Source: an uncultured Aliiroseovarius sp. | GTDB taxonomy: Bacteria; Pseudomonadota; Alphaproteobacteria; Rhodobacterales; Rhodobacteraceae | DNA length: 64,000 bases | Assembly (NCBI RefSeq): GCF_947492455.1 | Contig: NZ_CANLNB010000001.1 | Location: 558,001 to 622,000, forward strand | Reading direction: 5' to 3' | Shown: positions 52,677 through 61,414 of the stretch, piece by piece | Position numbering within the stretch: the first letter of the stretch is position 1 | Layout of the letters: each line of letters starts with the position of its first letter | Translations under genes and position numbers: made by a program | The notes under the pieces: model-generated | Told to the model about the DNA's origin: nothing | What the model saw: the letters and a program-made list of their open reading frames with translations, nothing else | The model's database searches: none

Positions 52677-54689
52677 TCAGGCCGCCTCGGTGCCAAGATC
52701 CTTCAGGATGTCTCCCAAAAGTTCATCCGGGGTTTTCGCGGCCTTAAGGCCAGCCGCTTTCAAGGCTTCTTCGTCCATCTGCGCTTGCGCCGATTGCGAA
52801 ATTCCCAGAAGTGTTTCTTGCTGCTCTACCATGAATTCTGCCAGCGACGCGCGGACGTTTTCCAACACGGCTGCGATCTGGTTTTCTTCGATGTCCTTGG
52901 TGATCGAGCTGGCCTCGGACGCCACAAGCCGGGTGTAATCCGCAGCGTAGGAAGCGGCACCCCGGCGGCGTTGCCACCAGCGACGCCACCATGTGCTTTG
53001 CAGGTCCAGCGCGATTGTGCGGCCAATGGCAAGGGGAGGCGGGACGTTGGGCACGATCGGCGGTTCGATCGCGAACTCGCCCAGATGCTGGCCCAGCATG
53101 TTGCGGTACACGGCCTCGATATCATGGGCTGCAGAGGCGTACAGCGCGCCCACCTCTTTGCGCATTGCGCGCGCGAAGTTGAAATAGGCGGATTTTTGAA
53201 GCGCGCGGAATCCGGCGGGATCGTATTGCCATGTACCGTCTTCGCCATGCTGCTCGATATGTTCAATCAGCGATTCGGTTGCGCGTTTGATGAAGTTTTC
53301 TTCGGTGCGCGCCAGCCGCTGCATCACCTTATCGCGGAGTTTCCCGGTCAGCTCGGTCGCGCGGTGTTCATAGTCGTTTGCAACGGTTCGGATCGCGTCT
53401 TCCGGCGTTTTGCCGTCCAGATCATAGACCATCGTGCCCGTGTCAGTCAGCGTCTTCGCGACCGAAGTCGCGCGGATCTGGCTGGCCATGTTGCGGGCCC
53501 GATTGCGGACCTTGTTGCACAGGCGTGCGCCTGCGCCTTCGGCGATGCGTTCGTTGATCGACAGCAGCAGGTCCGGCAGACCCGACAAAGCCCAGATATG
53601 TTCCAGCTCGATGTTTTCGCTGTCGAACCCGGCAGCCACGCACAGCTTGTTCAGCGACGATGCTGCGTGATCAGTCAGCATGCTCGAATCGCCCGTTAGC
53701 GCAGCTTCACCCCACAGGGCGCTGCCAAAGATCACACCCGCTTCGGTGTTGATGCTGCTTTGCTTCAGCATCTCGGTCACGCGGTCGCGGATTTCCGGGA
53801 CTTCGCGCACCGGGTCATGCAGTTCGTCGATGCGGTTGATGAACAGGATGATCTGGCGGTTCTCAAACTGCGAGATCATGCGCATCAGCGCCAGATCCAT
53901 CGTGGTCAGGGCTTGGCTGGCGGCCATCACGACCACGCAGACCTCGGACCCGCGCAGGCTGCGCAGGGTGATCTGCTCGCGGACCATGAAGGTATCGTTC
54001 ACACCCGGCGTGTCGCTGAGGTTGATCGCCATCGGGTATTGCGGGATGTCCAGATACAGCTCGGCCGTTTTGGTCACATCCGCGAAACGTCCGCTGTCGG
54101 CGCTGATATCCGGATCGTCTTCGTCACCCATGCAGACATAGCGCTGCACCAGATCGTCGTCGAAATAGTCATACGAGTGGCTTTGACCCATGATCAGGTC
54201 GAAATGCTTGCCCAGACGCTCTTCCGAGCGGGCTTTCATATCTTCAACCTGTTTGCGGATGTCGTCCATTTCGTCATCCGCACCGGCACGGTGGGCCAGT
54301 TCGCCCAGACGCCCGCCACCGGCGGTCAGGTTCTGCCATTCGTCGTGGTCGAAGAAGGTAAACTTGGCTTTCGTGTCGCCCGGCGTACGGGTGTTCACGT
54401 GCAAGGTGGTCGCGACCGAGGTCCACGGGTTGACGTCCGACGGCAACAGACCGGGGCGTCCTGCCATGATGTTCACAAGCGACGACTTGCCCGCCTTGAC
54501 CTGACCCACAAATGTCACGTTTGCGGTGAATTCGTCCATCCGCGATTTCAGTTTGGCCAGCCGGGCCGAACTGCGTGCGTCCGCAATTGCCGTCAGCTGG
54601 TCAATCGTCGCGTTCAACCCGCCGAACGCATCGTTCAGCGGGTCCAGTGCTTCGTTGCCTGTTGCGAGTAGGTGTATGTTTCGTGCCAT
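52677..54689 (-). CDS. Dynamin-like GTPase, A-type, first pair
   Basis: A 670-residue dynamin-like protein. G1 is GQVKAGKSS (62-70), the G2-region motif is LPSDVNPWTSVAT (82-94), G3 is DTPGVND (226-232) and G4 is NRIDEL (285-290). A long helical region follows. Near 565-575 there is a striking Trp/Arg cluster, STWWRRWWQRRRG, well suited to contact membrane lipid. It is closely patterned after the 678-residue protein at 47534-49570. Three bases separate it from the upstream unknown gene. Confidence 0.85.
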   Translation of the reverse strand: MARNIHLLATGNEALDPLNDAFGGLNATIDQLTAIADARSSARLAKLKSRMDEFTANVTFVGQVKAGKSSLVNIMAGRPGLLPSDVNPWTSVATTLHVNTRTPGDTKAKFTFFDHDEWQNLTAGGGRLGELAHRAGADDEMDDIRKQVEDMKARSEERLGKHFDLIMGQSHSYDYFDDDLVQRYVCMGDEDDPDISADSGRFADVTKTAELYLDIPQYPMAINLSDTPGVNDTFMVREQITLRSLRGSEVCVVVMAASQALTTMDLALMRMISQFENRQIILFINRIDELHDPVREVPEIRDRVTEMLKQSSINTEAGVIFGSALWGEAALTGDSSMLTDHAASSLNKLCVAAGFDSENIELEHIWALSGLPDLLLSINERIAEGAGARLCNKVRNRARNMASQIRATSVAKTLTDTGTMVYDLDGKTPEDAIRTVANDYEHRATELTGKLRDKVMQRLARTEENFIKRATESLIEHIEQHGEDGTWQYDPAGFRALQKSAYFNFARAMRKEVGALYASAAHDIEAVYRNMLGQHLGEFAIEPPIVPNVPPPLAIGRTIALDLQSTWWRRWWQRRRGAASYAADYTRLVASEASSITKDIEENQIAAVLENVRASLAEFMVEQQETLLGISQSAQAQMDEEALKAAGLKAAKTPDELLGDILKDLGTEAA

Positions 54690-54692
54690 GGC

Positions 54693-55121
54693 TTAACCCT
54701 CGGTACCGTTTAAAACATTTCTCAGACCGAGTTCTGTTTGTAGCTGTCCTGCAGGCAGGTTCGATGGTGTGTCGATCAGCTCGACCAGATCGATGACATC
54801 CAGTATTAACTGCATTTCATGTGCCGCCTGTCCGATGTACCCGTCTGGGATATCTGCAAAGACTTGAATGGTCTGAAAGCGCTTGCCGTCTTCCAGTTTG
54901 GCGACCTGTTCGCCTTTCGGAAAGCCATCCGCTTTGTTGGCAGGAAGTGCCATCTTGGGATTGGCAAGCATGTAATGATCCCCGTGCTTGGTCTCCAGCG
55001 ATACACCAAAGCCGACATGTGGATACTCCGCGCTAAGATACTGCAACCTATCGCTAAGCCCTTTGCGCATGACAAAGGCGGCATTGGCCTGAATATCAAC
55101 AACTTTGGACGTAGCGTGCAC
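54693..55121 (-). CDS. Unrecognised first protein of the GTPase operon
   Basis: A 142-residue protein of unknown family. A GTG at 55121 with GAGG eight bases upstream is preferred. The frame extends further to a TTG at 55208, but that start would lie upstream of a TATATT -10-like element at 55195-55200. Visible segments are DIQANAAFVMRKGLSDRLQ, a beta-rich middle (VGFGVSLETKHGDHYML) and a helical end (AAHEMQLILDVIDLVELID). No signal peptide or membrane span is seen. It begins the run of co-directional GTPase genes. It could be an adaptor, but nothing in the sequence shows function. Confidence 0.65.
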   Translation of the reverse strand: MHATSKVVDIQANAAFVMRKGLSDRLQYLSAEYPHVGFGVSLETKHGDHYMLANPKMALPANKADGFPKGEQVAKLEDGKRFQTIQVFADIPDGYIGQAAHEMQLILDVIDLVELIDTPSNLPAGQLQTELGLRNVLNGTEG

Positions 55122-55738
55122 GGTGAGGTCCTCGGCATTAGGTAGAGTGGGGTACCAGGTTGACCTCAAGTAAAGAAGAGGTCGGGGACTCATTAATATA
55201 CATCCCAATGAGTCTGCCCCAGAACGGGGCCTAATTGAGACACAATTGAGAGTTGTTTAGGCCGGAAATGGGGCGCAATTATGGCGTAAGGAAAATGCTT
55301 TTGTTTCCACCGTTAAGGGAGCGTGAACGCCGCCACAAATCTGCGGAAACTTTTAGCTAGCCCCTCTTTTCGCGCGCGGAATTGCTGGAAACACAAGGAA
55401 TTAAGGCAAATTCGGAAAGGGATTCGCCGTCGAGCAACGATTCGCTTGCTGCTGACTTGCACGATTTAAGGGCTGAAACGCGCTATGCGACTAAACGGGG
55501 TTTTCGGATCAGGTTGAGTTGCCTGGGTACAGGAATGTGTGAAGGATGGGAAAGGACATTGCTTCGGACCTCGAAGAAGCAGCAGATTCGCCCACAATCC
55601 TGCCGCAAAGGCTTGTGCGAGCACCCGTGGCGCCAAACAACCTTGCGATGAAAAAAATGCCGCCGTTTGATCTGCGACAAATTGCGCTTCCGTGTGGTCA
55701 GCTAGGTAATTTGCGAATCCACCACATGAGGCTCTCAC
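55122..55738. other. Divergent intergenic region before the GTPase operon and cytochrome c gene
   Basis: No convincing gene is seen in these 617 bases. On the minus strand TATATT (55200-55195) could serve as a -10 element for the GTPase operon, without a good -35. An imperfect 11-base-phased direct repeat AATTGAGA (55233-55240 and 55244-55251) lies upstream of it, and GCCCC-AGAAC-GGGGC forms a short hairpin (55216-55230). These fit regulator sites at the operon promoter but are unproven. Short frames here (for example 55382-55651) lack family signs. Confidence 0.4.
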
Positions 55739-56194
55739 ATGACCAAGTTGTATCCCGCACTGGCAGCACTGCTTCTCTTCCCCGGTTTGGCGGGTGCAGA
55801 AGGCGATCCGGCCAAGGGCGAAAAAATGTATAACCGTTGCTCGGCGTGCCACGCTGTCATCAGCCCCGAAGGCGAGGTGCTGGTCAAAGGCGGCATCACC
55901 GGCCCGAACCTGTATGGTGTCGTTGGCCGCGTGGCTGGCACCGAAGGCGACTATCGCTATGGCAGCGAACGCCTGCCGGTCGGCATGTTTACCGATGACA
56001 TGATCCGCGCGGGCGAAGAGGGTTTGGTTTGGACCATCGACAATCTGGTCGAATACACGAAAGATCCGATTGGCTTTATCCGCACCTTCCTGGACGATCC
56101 AAAAGCACGCCCGAACATGGCCGTGAAGCTGCGCAAGGGTGCCGAAGATATCGTCGCCTATGTTGCGACGTTCTCGGACGCGCCTGCGGAGTAA
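55739..56194 (+). CDS. Cytochrome c (class I, c2-like)
   Basis: A 151-residue periplasmic cytochrome. The signal peptide (LYPALAALLLFPGLAGA) precedes GDPAKGEKMYNRCSACHAV, with the haem motif CSACH at 34-38. The methionine ligand is probably in RPNMAVKLR near residue 124. It would shuttle electrons in the periplasm. Length and the GPNLYGVVGRVAG segment fit small soluble c-type cytochromes of Rhodobacterales. It is divergent from the GTPase operon and is followed by a hairpin terminator and a tRNA gene. Confidence 0.92.
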   Translation: MTKLYPALAALLLFPGLAGAEGDPAKGEKMYNRCSACHAVISPEGEVLVKGGITGPNLYGVVGRVAGTEGDYRYGSERLPVGMFTDDMIRAGEEGLVWTIDNLVEYTKDPIGFIRTFLDDPKARPNMAVKLRKGAEDIVAYVATFSDAPAE

Positions 56195-56237
56195 TGTCGG
56201 GGCAGGGGCCGCCCTGCCTGCAGACCCTAAAACAACA

Positions 56238-56259
56238 AAAGGCCCCGCGAGGGGCCTTT
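56238..56259. terminator. Terminator after the cytochrome c gene
   Basis: AAAGGCCCC-GCGA-GGGGCCTTT is a perfect nine-base stem with a four-base loop. It lies between the cytochrome stop (56194) and the 3' end of the convergent tRNA gene (56265), so it can end both transcripts. Confidence 0.8.
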
Positions 56260-56264
56260 GTCAT

Positions 56265-56341
56265 TGGTCGGGCTGAGAGGATTCGAACCTCCGACCCCCT
56301 GCTCCCGAAGCAGGTGCGCTACCAGGCTGCGCTACAGCCCG
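56265..56341 (-). tRNA. tRNA-Pro (CGG)
   Basis: Read on the minus strand, a seven-base acceptor stem CGGGCTG pairs with CAGCCCG, then discriminator A and an encoded CCA. The anticodon arm is CCTGC-TTCGGGA-GCAGG, giving anticodon CGG, which reads proline codon CCG. The T arm GGAGG-TTCGAAT-CCTCT is intact. 77 bases including CCA. Confidence 0.95.
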
Positions 56342-56474
56342 ACCGTGGCGCGTGAATTATACCTCGTTGGGCTGATTTGCAAGCGCGTTTTCCACACGGA
56401 AAGACCTTATCGCGGCTTCTTGTGAACTTAGGCCGATTGGGACAGAGTAAAGTGAAACAAAAAGGGGTAAGCCC

Positions 56475-58070
56475 TTGCAGGTCTACTATGCCATTGGTGG
56501 TGTCGGAATGTTCCTGGTCGGGATGGAGATCCTGACCAACGCACTGCGCGACGCCGCTGGATCGAATCTCCGCCGCATGTTGGGCCGCTTCACCACCACA
56601 CCTCTGCGTGGCGTGCTGACCGGAGCGCTGGGCACCGCCGTCATCCAATCCTCAAGCGCGACCACGGTGTTGACCGTGGGGTTTGTTGGCGCTGGGCTGT
56701 TGTCGATGGTGCAGGCGCTGGGGATCATCTATGGCGCCAATATCGGTACGACGGCGACGGGATGGCTGGTGTCGCTGGTTGGGTTCAAGCTGGATCTGGA
56801 CATTGCGGCGATGGCGCTGCTGTTGCCTGCCAGTCTTCTGGATCTGCTGGGCAAGTCGATGTGGAAGCGGATCGGGCGTGGGCTGGCGGGGCTGTGCCTG
56901 CTGATCATCGGGCTTGAGATGATGCAGACGGGCCTTGGCGGCTTCAAGGATTCGGTGACGCCCGACATCCTGCCCGGCAGCGGGATCGGAGGGCTTCTGT
57001 TTCTGGTTGGCGTCGGGCTGGCTATGACCATCGTCATGCAATCCTCAAGCGCTGCAATGGCCTTGGCGCTGGTGCTGCTGCAAGGCGGCGCGATCGAGCT
57101 GGTGCAGGCCGCAGCCCTTGTGATTGGTATGAATATCGGCACCACCTTCACAGCCATTCTGGCCTCGGTCGGGGGCTCGCTGCCGATGCGGCAGACGGCG
57201 ATTGCCAACCTGATTTTCAACTGCGTGACGGCTGGGTTTGCTTTCCCGTTGCTTTTGCTGTTTTTGCCGATGCTCAGCGGGCTAGCGCACAGCTTTGACG
57301 ACCTCACCGCGCTTCTGGTGTTCCACACCGGGTTCAACCTGATCGGCGCGGCGGCGTTCCTGCCCGTGACGCCCAAATTTGCGGCGATGGTGGCACGATT
57401 GGTGCCCGAGAAAGAGGAAGGCAAGCTGATCGCTCTGGATCGCAGCCTGCTGAAAGATACAGACGCGGCGCTGGTGGCCGCACAGGGCGCCAGTGAAAAG
57501 ATTGCCAACAGGCTGTTTGACGCCTTGGGGCAGGCGATGAACACACCTCCGGATTATCGCGGTATCTCGGCCCTTGCCCCATGTCAGGACGCGATCGAGG
57601 AGCTGTCCGAATTTCTGTCGCATATCCATCCGGAGCGGGACAATCAGGTAGAGGAAGAGACCTACTCCGCACTGCTGCACCAGACAGATCACATGGCTCG
57701 CCTGATCAACCGGGCCAGCCGAACCACCCATGTAAGCGAACTGCTGGATGACCATGTCCTGCGCCGTCCGACCCTAGCGCTTGGGGCGACGTTGCGACGT
57801 TTCGCAGACGCCGCGTTCGACCCGCGCGAGGCCGCACGACTGACCCGCCTGCATGACATCGTCAAGCACCGCAAAAGCAAGCACCGTCGCGGTCTTTTGC
57901 TGGGCGAACATGCGGGGATATATGATCTTCAGGACGTGTTTGCGCATACCGATGCGATGCGCTGGTTGGACCGTAGTCTGCACCATGCCGAACGTGTCGC
58001 CCATTATCAGGCCATCGCGCGGCGGGGGTTCCCCTCGGCCCCGGAAAAGGCCGAAGGGAAAGAGATTTAG
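56475..58070 (+). CDS. Na/Pi cotransporter family protein
   Basis: A 531-residue membrane protein of the NptA/PNaS type. Two repeats carry the QSSS signature: [19 protein letters not shown] and [20 protein letters not shown], each followed by GxNIGTT (IYGANIGTT and [13 protein letters not shown]). About eight to ten spans fill residues 1-310, and a helical PhoU-like cytoplasmic domain follows (about 335-520). It would import phosphate with sodium. The start is read as TTG at 56475 with AGGGG upstream; an in-frame ATG at 56508 would cut the first helix. Its stop overlaps the convergent leuB stop by four bases. Confidence 0.9.
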   Translation: MQVYYAIGGVGMFLVGMEILTNALRDAAGSNLRRMLGRFTTTPLRGVLTGALGTAVIQSSSATTVLTVGFVGAGLLSMVQALGIIYGANIGTTATGWLVSLVGFKLDLDIAAMALLLPASLLDLLGKSMWKRIGRGLAGLCLLIIGLEMMQTGLGGFKDSVTPDILPGSGIGGLLFLVGVGLAMTIVMQSSSAAMALALVLLQGGAIELVQAAALVIGMNIGTTFTAILASVGGSLPMRQTAIANLIFNCVTAGFAFPLLLLFLPMLSGLAHSFDDLTALLVFHTGFNLIGAAAFLPVTPKFAAMVARLVPEKEEGKLIALDRSLLKDTDAALVAAQGASEKIANRLFDALGQAMNTPPDYRGISALAPCQDAIEELSEFLSHIHPERDNQVEEETYSALLHQTDHMARLINRASRTTHVSELLDDHVLRRPTLALGATLRRFADAAFDPREAARLTRLHDIVKHRKSKHRRGLLLGEHAGIYDLQDVFAHTDAMRWLDRSLHHAERVAHYQAIARRGFPSAPEKAEGKEI

Positions 58071-59170
58071 AGGCTGGCGTCCAGCGCGGCGATAACGGCA
58101 TCGCCCATTTCGCTGGTCGAGACCGGCTTTACGCCTTCTTCGTTCAGCAGGTCGCCGGTGCGGACACCGTCAGCCAGAACTTTCTCGACAGCCGCTTCCA
58201 GACGATCGGCTTCTTCGCCCATGTCAAAGCTGTAGCGCAGGGCCATCGCGAAGCTGAGGATACAGGCGCAGGGGTTGGCTTTGCCTTCGCCAGCGATGTC
58301 CGGAGCCGAACCGTGGACGGGTTCGTACATGGCTTTCGGGCGGCCGTTCTCCATCGGAGCACCCAAGCTGGCCGAGGGCAGCATGCCCAGAGAGCCGGTC
58401 AGCATGGCAGCGCAATCCGACAGGATGTCGCCGAACAGGTTGTCGGTATAGATCACGTCAAACTGCTTGGGTGCGCGGACCAGCTGCATGGCGCCGTTGT
58501 CAGCGTACATGTGCGACAGCTCGACCTCGGGGTAATCCTTCGACACCTCGGTCACAACATCGCGCCACAGGATACCCGATTCCATCACGTTGGCTTTTTC
58601 CATCGAACACAGACGCTTGTCGCGCTTCATGGCCAGTTCGAAAGCAGCACGTGCGCCGCGTTCAATCTCAGCTTCGGTGTAGCGCTGGGTGTTCACGCCC
58701 ACGCGCTGACCGTCGACTTCGGAGATGCCACGCGGCTCGCCGAAATACACGCCCGAGGTCAGCTCGCGCACGATCATGATGTCCAGACCCGACACGATGT
58801 TCTTTTTCAGGGACGAGAAGTCGGCCAGAGCGTCAAAGCACTGCGCGGGGCGCAGGTTGGCGAACAGGTCCATTTCCTTGCGCAGGCGCAGCAGGCCGCG
58901 CTCGGGCTTCACCGAGAAGTCCAGATCGTCATACTGCGGACCGCCTACGGCACCCAGCAGAACAGCGTCGACTTCCTGTGCTTTCGCCATGGTTTCGTCG
59001 GCCAGCGGCACGCCGTGTTTGTCATAAGCGGCACCGCCCACCAGATCCTCGCTGACATCAAATGTCACGCCGCGTTTCGCGCCGATCCAGTCGATCACCT
59101 TGCGCACTTCGGCCATCACTTCCTGACCAATGCCGTCGCCGGGCAGAATAAGCAGAGAGGGGTTCGTCAT
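58067..59170 (-). CDS. leuB: 3-isopropylmalate dehydrogenase
   Basis: A 367-residue beta-decarboxylating dehydrogenase of leucine synthesis. Characteristic segments are [17 protein letters not shown] at the N-terminus, [20 protein letters not shown], the active-site [15 protein letters not shown] and the metal-binding [20 protein letters not shown]. It oxidises 3-isopropylmalate to 2-ketoisocaproate with NAD. The start at 59170 is the family start. leuC and leuD are 2-4 kb away on the same strand, separated by two unrelated genes, so they are probably transcribed separately. Confidence 0.96.
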   Translation of the reverse strand: MTNPSLLILPGDGIGQEVMAEVRKVIDWIGAKRGVTFDVSEDLVGGAAYDKHGVPLADETMAKAQEVDAVLLGAVGGPQYDDLDFSVKPERGLLRLRKEMDLFANLRPAQCFDALADFSSLKKNIVSGLDIMIVRELTSGVYFGEPRGISEVDGQRVGVNTQRYTEAEIERGARAAFELAMKRDKRLCSMEKANVMESGILWRDVVTEVSKDYPEVELSHMYADNGAMQLVRAPKQFDVIYTDNLFGDILSDCAAMLTGSLGMLPSASLGAPMENGRPKAMYEPVHGSAPDIAGEGKANPCACILSFAMALRYSFDMGEEADRLEAAVEKVLADGVRTGDLLNEEGVKPVSTSEMGDAVIAALDASL

Positions 59171-59245
59171 GGGGGCATTCCTTGCACTGAATTCGTCGCA
59201 GATGGGCCTAGCCTGACGCGGGCGCAGGGTCAAGAAAACAACGGC

Positions 59246-60322
59246 TCAAAACGCAATATCGACCCAGACAAGCCGGTGACGGGACGCGGTTTCGACCGTT
59301 TGCGCAAACGGATGGTCGGGTAGGGGCCAGATGACGCCGCTGTCTGTTACGCGCAGGCGGGCGTCGGGCAGCACATAGCTGACCCGCAGATTGCCCGGTT
59401 TTTGGTCCGGCCAGTCGGCGGTATCCAGCGCCGGGTCGGCGCGATGGTCTGTATCTGCGGCGGCTGCTCCCCCGGCGCTTTGCGGGCGGGGGTCTTGCAG
59501 CTGCGGGTGTCGAAGAAGCGTTTGGATCGCCTCGTGGCGCCCGTCTCCGTCCAGCGCGTCTAGGTTGGCGTTCCCGGCAATCACCACGGGGGCGTCTGGG
59601 GCCGGGAAGGGCAGGGCGCCGTTCAGATACTTGGCCCAGAAGGTGACCTCGTCATGGTTGCGGCGGCCATTGCGATCTTCGGGCCCGTCGAAAACGGGCG
59701 TGTTGGCGTGGAAGGTCAGAAGGTGAAACGGAGGGGTGTTTTCGGGGCGCAGCTCGATGTCCCAATGGGCCACGCTGCTGAGGCGTTGGACCGTCAGTGC
59801 TTCAGGTGTTGGGAAGGGTGTTTCATCCGGGCCGGGCAAAAACGCGCCGGGCAGGTCTGTCCACAGAAGGTCCGAGAAGTCGCGCACGTCCCCAATCGGC
59901 ACCCGTGACAGTACCGCCATGCCGCCTTCGCCGGTGTAGCGGCCATAGCTTTGCATGTCCTCGGGCTCGGCCAGACGACCGTCGCCATCCACATCAAACC
60001 CGGTGTCGATCCCTGTATTTGGGGCGGCGGCGAAGCTGTGGGGCATCGGGTGGCCCGCAGACGTCAGAACATTCTGAAACGCGGCCAGCGCATGGCCTTC
60101 CAGATCGTAGTCAAATCCCTGAAGTGCCAGCACATCCGGCTTGGCCTGCGCAATCACCTGCGCCAGCGCCGCGATCTGGGGATCGTCCTTCAGGATGTCC
60201 CTTAAAAGCAGCCCCGGCCCCTTTTTGCGGATGTCGGCGTGATAGGTCGCGATGCGCAACACTTCGGCCACAGCAGTGCAGGGAGCAAGCGCCAGCCACA
60301 GCGCCAGAAGGGTTCGTTTCAT
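59246..60322 (-). CDS. Secreted endonuclease/exonuclease/phosphatase-fold protein
   Basis: A 358-residue exported protein. The signal peptide is RTLLALWLALAPCTAVA. The fold is suggested by LRIATYHADI, the NPD-like DVLALQGFDYD, and VVIAGNANLDALDGDG near the C-terminus, where EEP enzymes carry a GDxN motif; here it is GNAN. It would act in the periplasm or outside on phosphodiesters. The start overlaps the upstream membrane-protein stop by four bases (ATGA), so the two are coupled. Substrate is unknown. Confidence 0.83.
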   Translation of the reverse strand: MKRTLLALWLALAPCTAVAEVLRIATYHADIRKKGPGLLLRDILKDDPQIAALAQVIAQAKPDVLALQGFDYDLEGHALAAFQNVLTSAGHPMPHSFAAAPNTGIDTGFDVDGDGRLAEPEDMQSYGRYTGEGGMAVLSRVPIGDVRDFSDLLWTDLPGAFLPGPDETPFPTPEALTVQRLSSVAHWDIELRPENTPPFHLLTFHANTPVFDGPEDRNGRRNHDEVTFWAKYLNGALPFPAPDAPVVIAGNANLDALDGDGRHEAIQTLLRHPQLQDPRPQSAGGAAAADTDHRADPALDTADWPDQKPGNLRVSYVLPDARLRVTDSGVIWPLPDHPFAQTVETASRHRLVWVDIAF

Positions 60323-61161
60323 GCGGTGACAGGTTGTCCGTTGCGGGCCGGAACCCCGTTCCTCTCGCGCACTGTGCTGACCATCCGGGCCACGCGCAGC
60401 ATGGCAATTCCGCGCATGAACAGGCTGGCGGGCAGGAAGGCCCATGCGGCGACGGTCCAGATCAGCGTTTGGGTTTCGATGGTCTGGAATGCGCCAAACA
60501 GGGCGGCAGTTTCGACGACGATGATCGGCGTGACGAACGGCAGCAGGAATCCAAGGGCAATGTTCCAGCGCGCATCCCGCTTCAGGCGGCGTACGATATC
60601 GCCGCTGCGAGTGGGGCTGAAGGTGGGCAGATTGACCCACAGGTTGAAGTTTTCCGACCGGAAGAAGGGCCAGTTGCTGAGGCGCAGCGCGATCAGGAAG
60701 ACCGCGATGGACACAAGCGAGATCAGATAGCTCATCCCTGCAAAGGCGCGCAGTTGGACCAGATCCGCGAACGAGGCATCCGCAGGCAAAAGCGAGACAA
60801 CCGCGTGCACGGGGCTGTAGGGGAAATCAATCGCCTGCCCGATCAGGATGCCGATCGACGTCAGAAACTCGACCGCGATAGACGGGTCGGTCTGCGAGCG
60901 GGCGATGATCGACAGGCACAGGATCGAAGCAAACAGCGACAGAAAGCGGATGCGGTTGAAAGGAGGGGCGTTCCGAAATTCAACGATGCTGGGGTAGGGT
61001 GTGGCGTATTCGAACATGGTCAGGGCGGCGGCAGCCAAAGCCAATATGGCCACAACTTGCCCACCTTCGGCGCTTACTCCTGGGACCAGGACCGAAGGTG
61101 TTGCGACCAAAATCACCATAAGACTGGCGCGCACGATGGCACCAAGCAGTCGTCTAACCAT
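60319..61161 (-). CDS. Membrane protein of unknown function
   Basis: A 280-residue inner-membrane protein with roughly five to six hydrophobic segments, among them ASLMVILVATPSVLV, FLSLFASILCLSII, FAGMSYLISLVSIAVFLIAL and IIVVETAALFGAF. The start at 61161 has GGAGGAAGAGG just upstream; the frame extends further but without membrane-protein character. I do not recognise the family. It is translationally coupled to the secreted EEP-fold protein, so the pair may act together at the envelope. Confidence 0.75.
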   Translation of the reverse strand: MVRRLLGAIVRASLMVILVATPSVLVPGVSAEGGQVVAILALAAAALTMFEYATPYPSIVEFRNAPPFNRIRFLSLFASILCLSIIARSQTDPSIAVEFLTSIGILIGQAIDFPYSPVHAVVSLLPADASFADLVQLRAFAGMSYLISLVSIAVFLIALRLSNWPFFRSENFNLWVNLPTFSPTRSGDIVRRLKRDARWNIALGFLLPFVTPIIVVETAALFGAFQTIETQTLIWTVAAWAFLPASLFMRGIAMLRVARMVSTVRERNGVPARNGQPVTA

Positions 61162-61360
61162 GCCTCTTCCTCCGCTATACGGACGGTGCGGTACATGCCG
61201 CATCCTTGTTCCGCTGCTTGTCCCCTCGCCAGGGTCAAACCAGGGTGGTTTCGTCAAGACTGCGCGGGAAGTGCACGGGGCCGCAAGGCTTTGCGTACAA
61301 TTCGAGGGAGTTTCGCCCCAAAAAGGCCACAAATGATGCTGGAATGCACCAGATTGGCAC

Positions 61361-61392
61361 AAAAAAAGGGCCAATCGCGCGGATTGGCCCTT
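61361..61392 (-). terminator. Intrinsic terminator of leuCD
   Basis: On the minus strand a nine-base stem (GGGCCAATC and GATTGGCCC) is followed by seven T residues (complement of 61361-61367). It lies just after the leuD stop at 61415, with good geometry for rho-independent termination. Confidence 0.88.
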
Positions 61393-61414
61393 ACTTTTAG
61401 TTGATTGGCGACAA

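Noticed and set aside
55382-55651. 89-codon frame in the region before the cytochrome c gene
   Set aside because: No recognisable family and Arg/Lys/Cys-rich random-looking composition; I saw no convincing ribosome-binding site.
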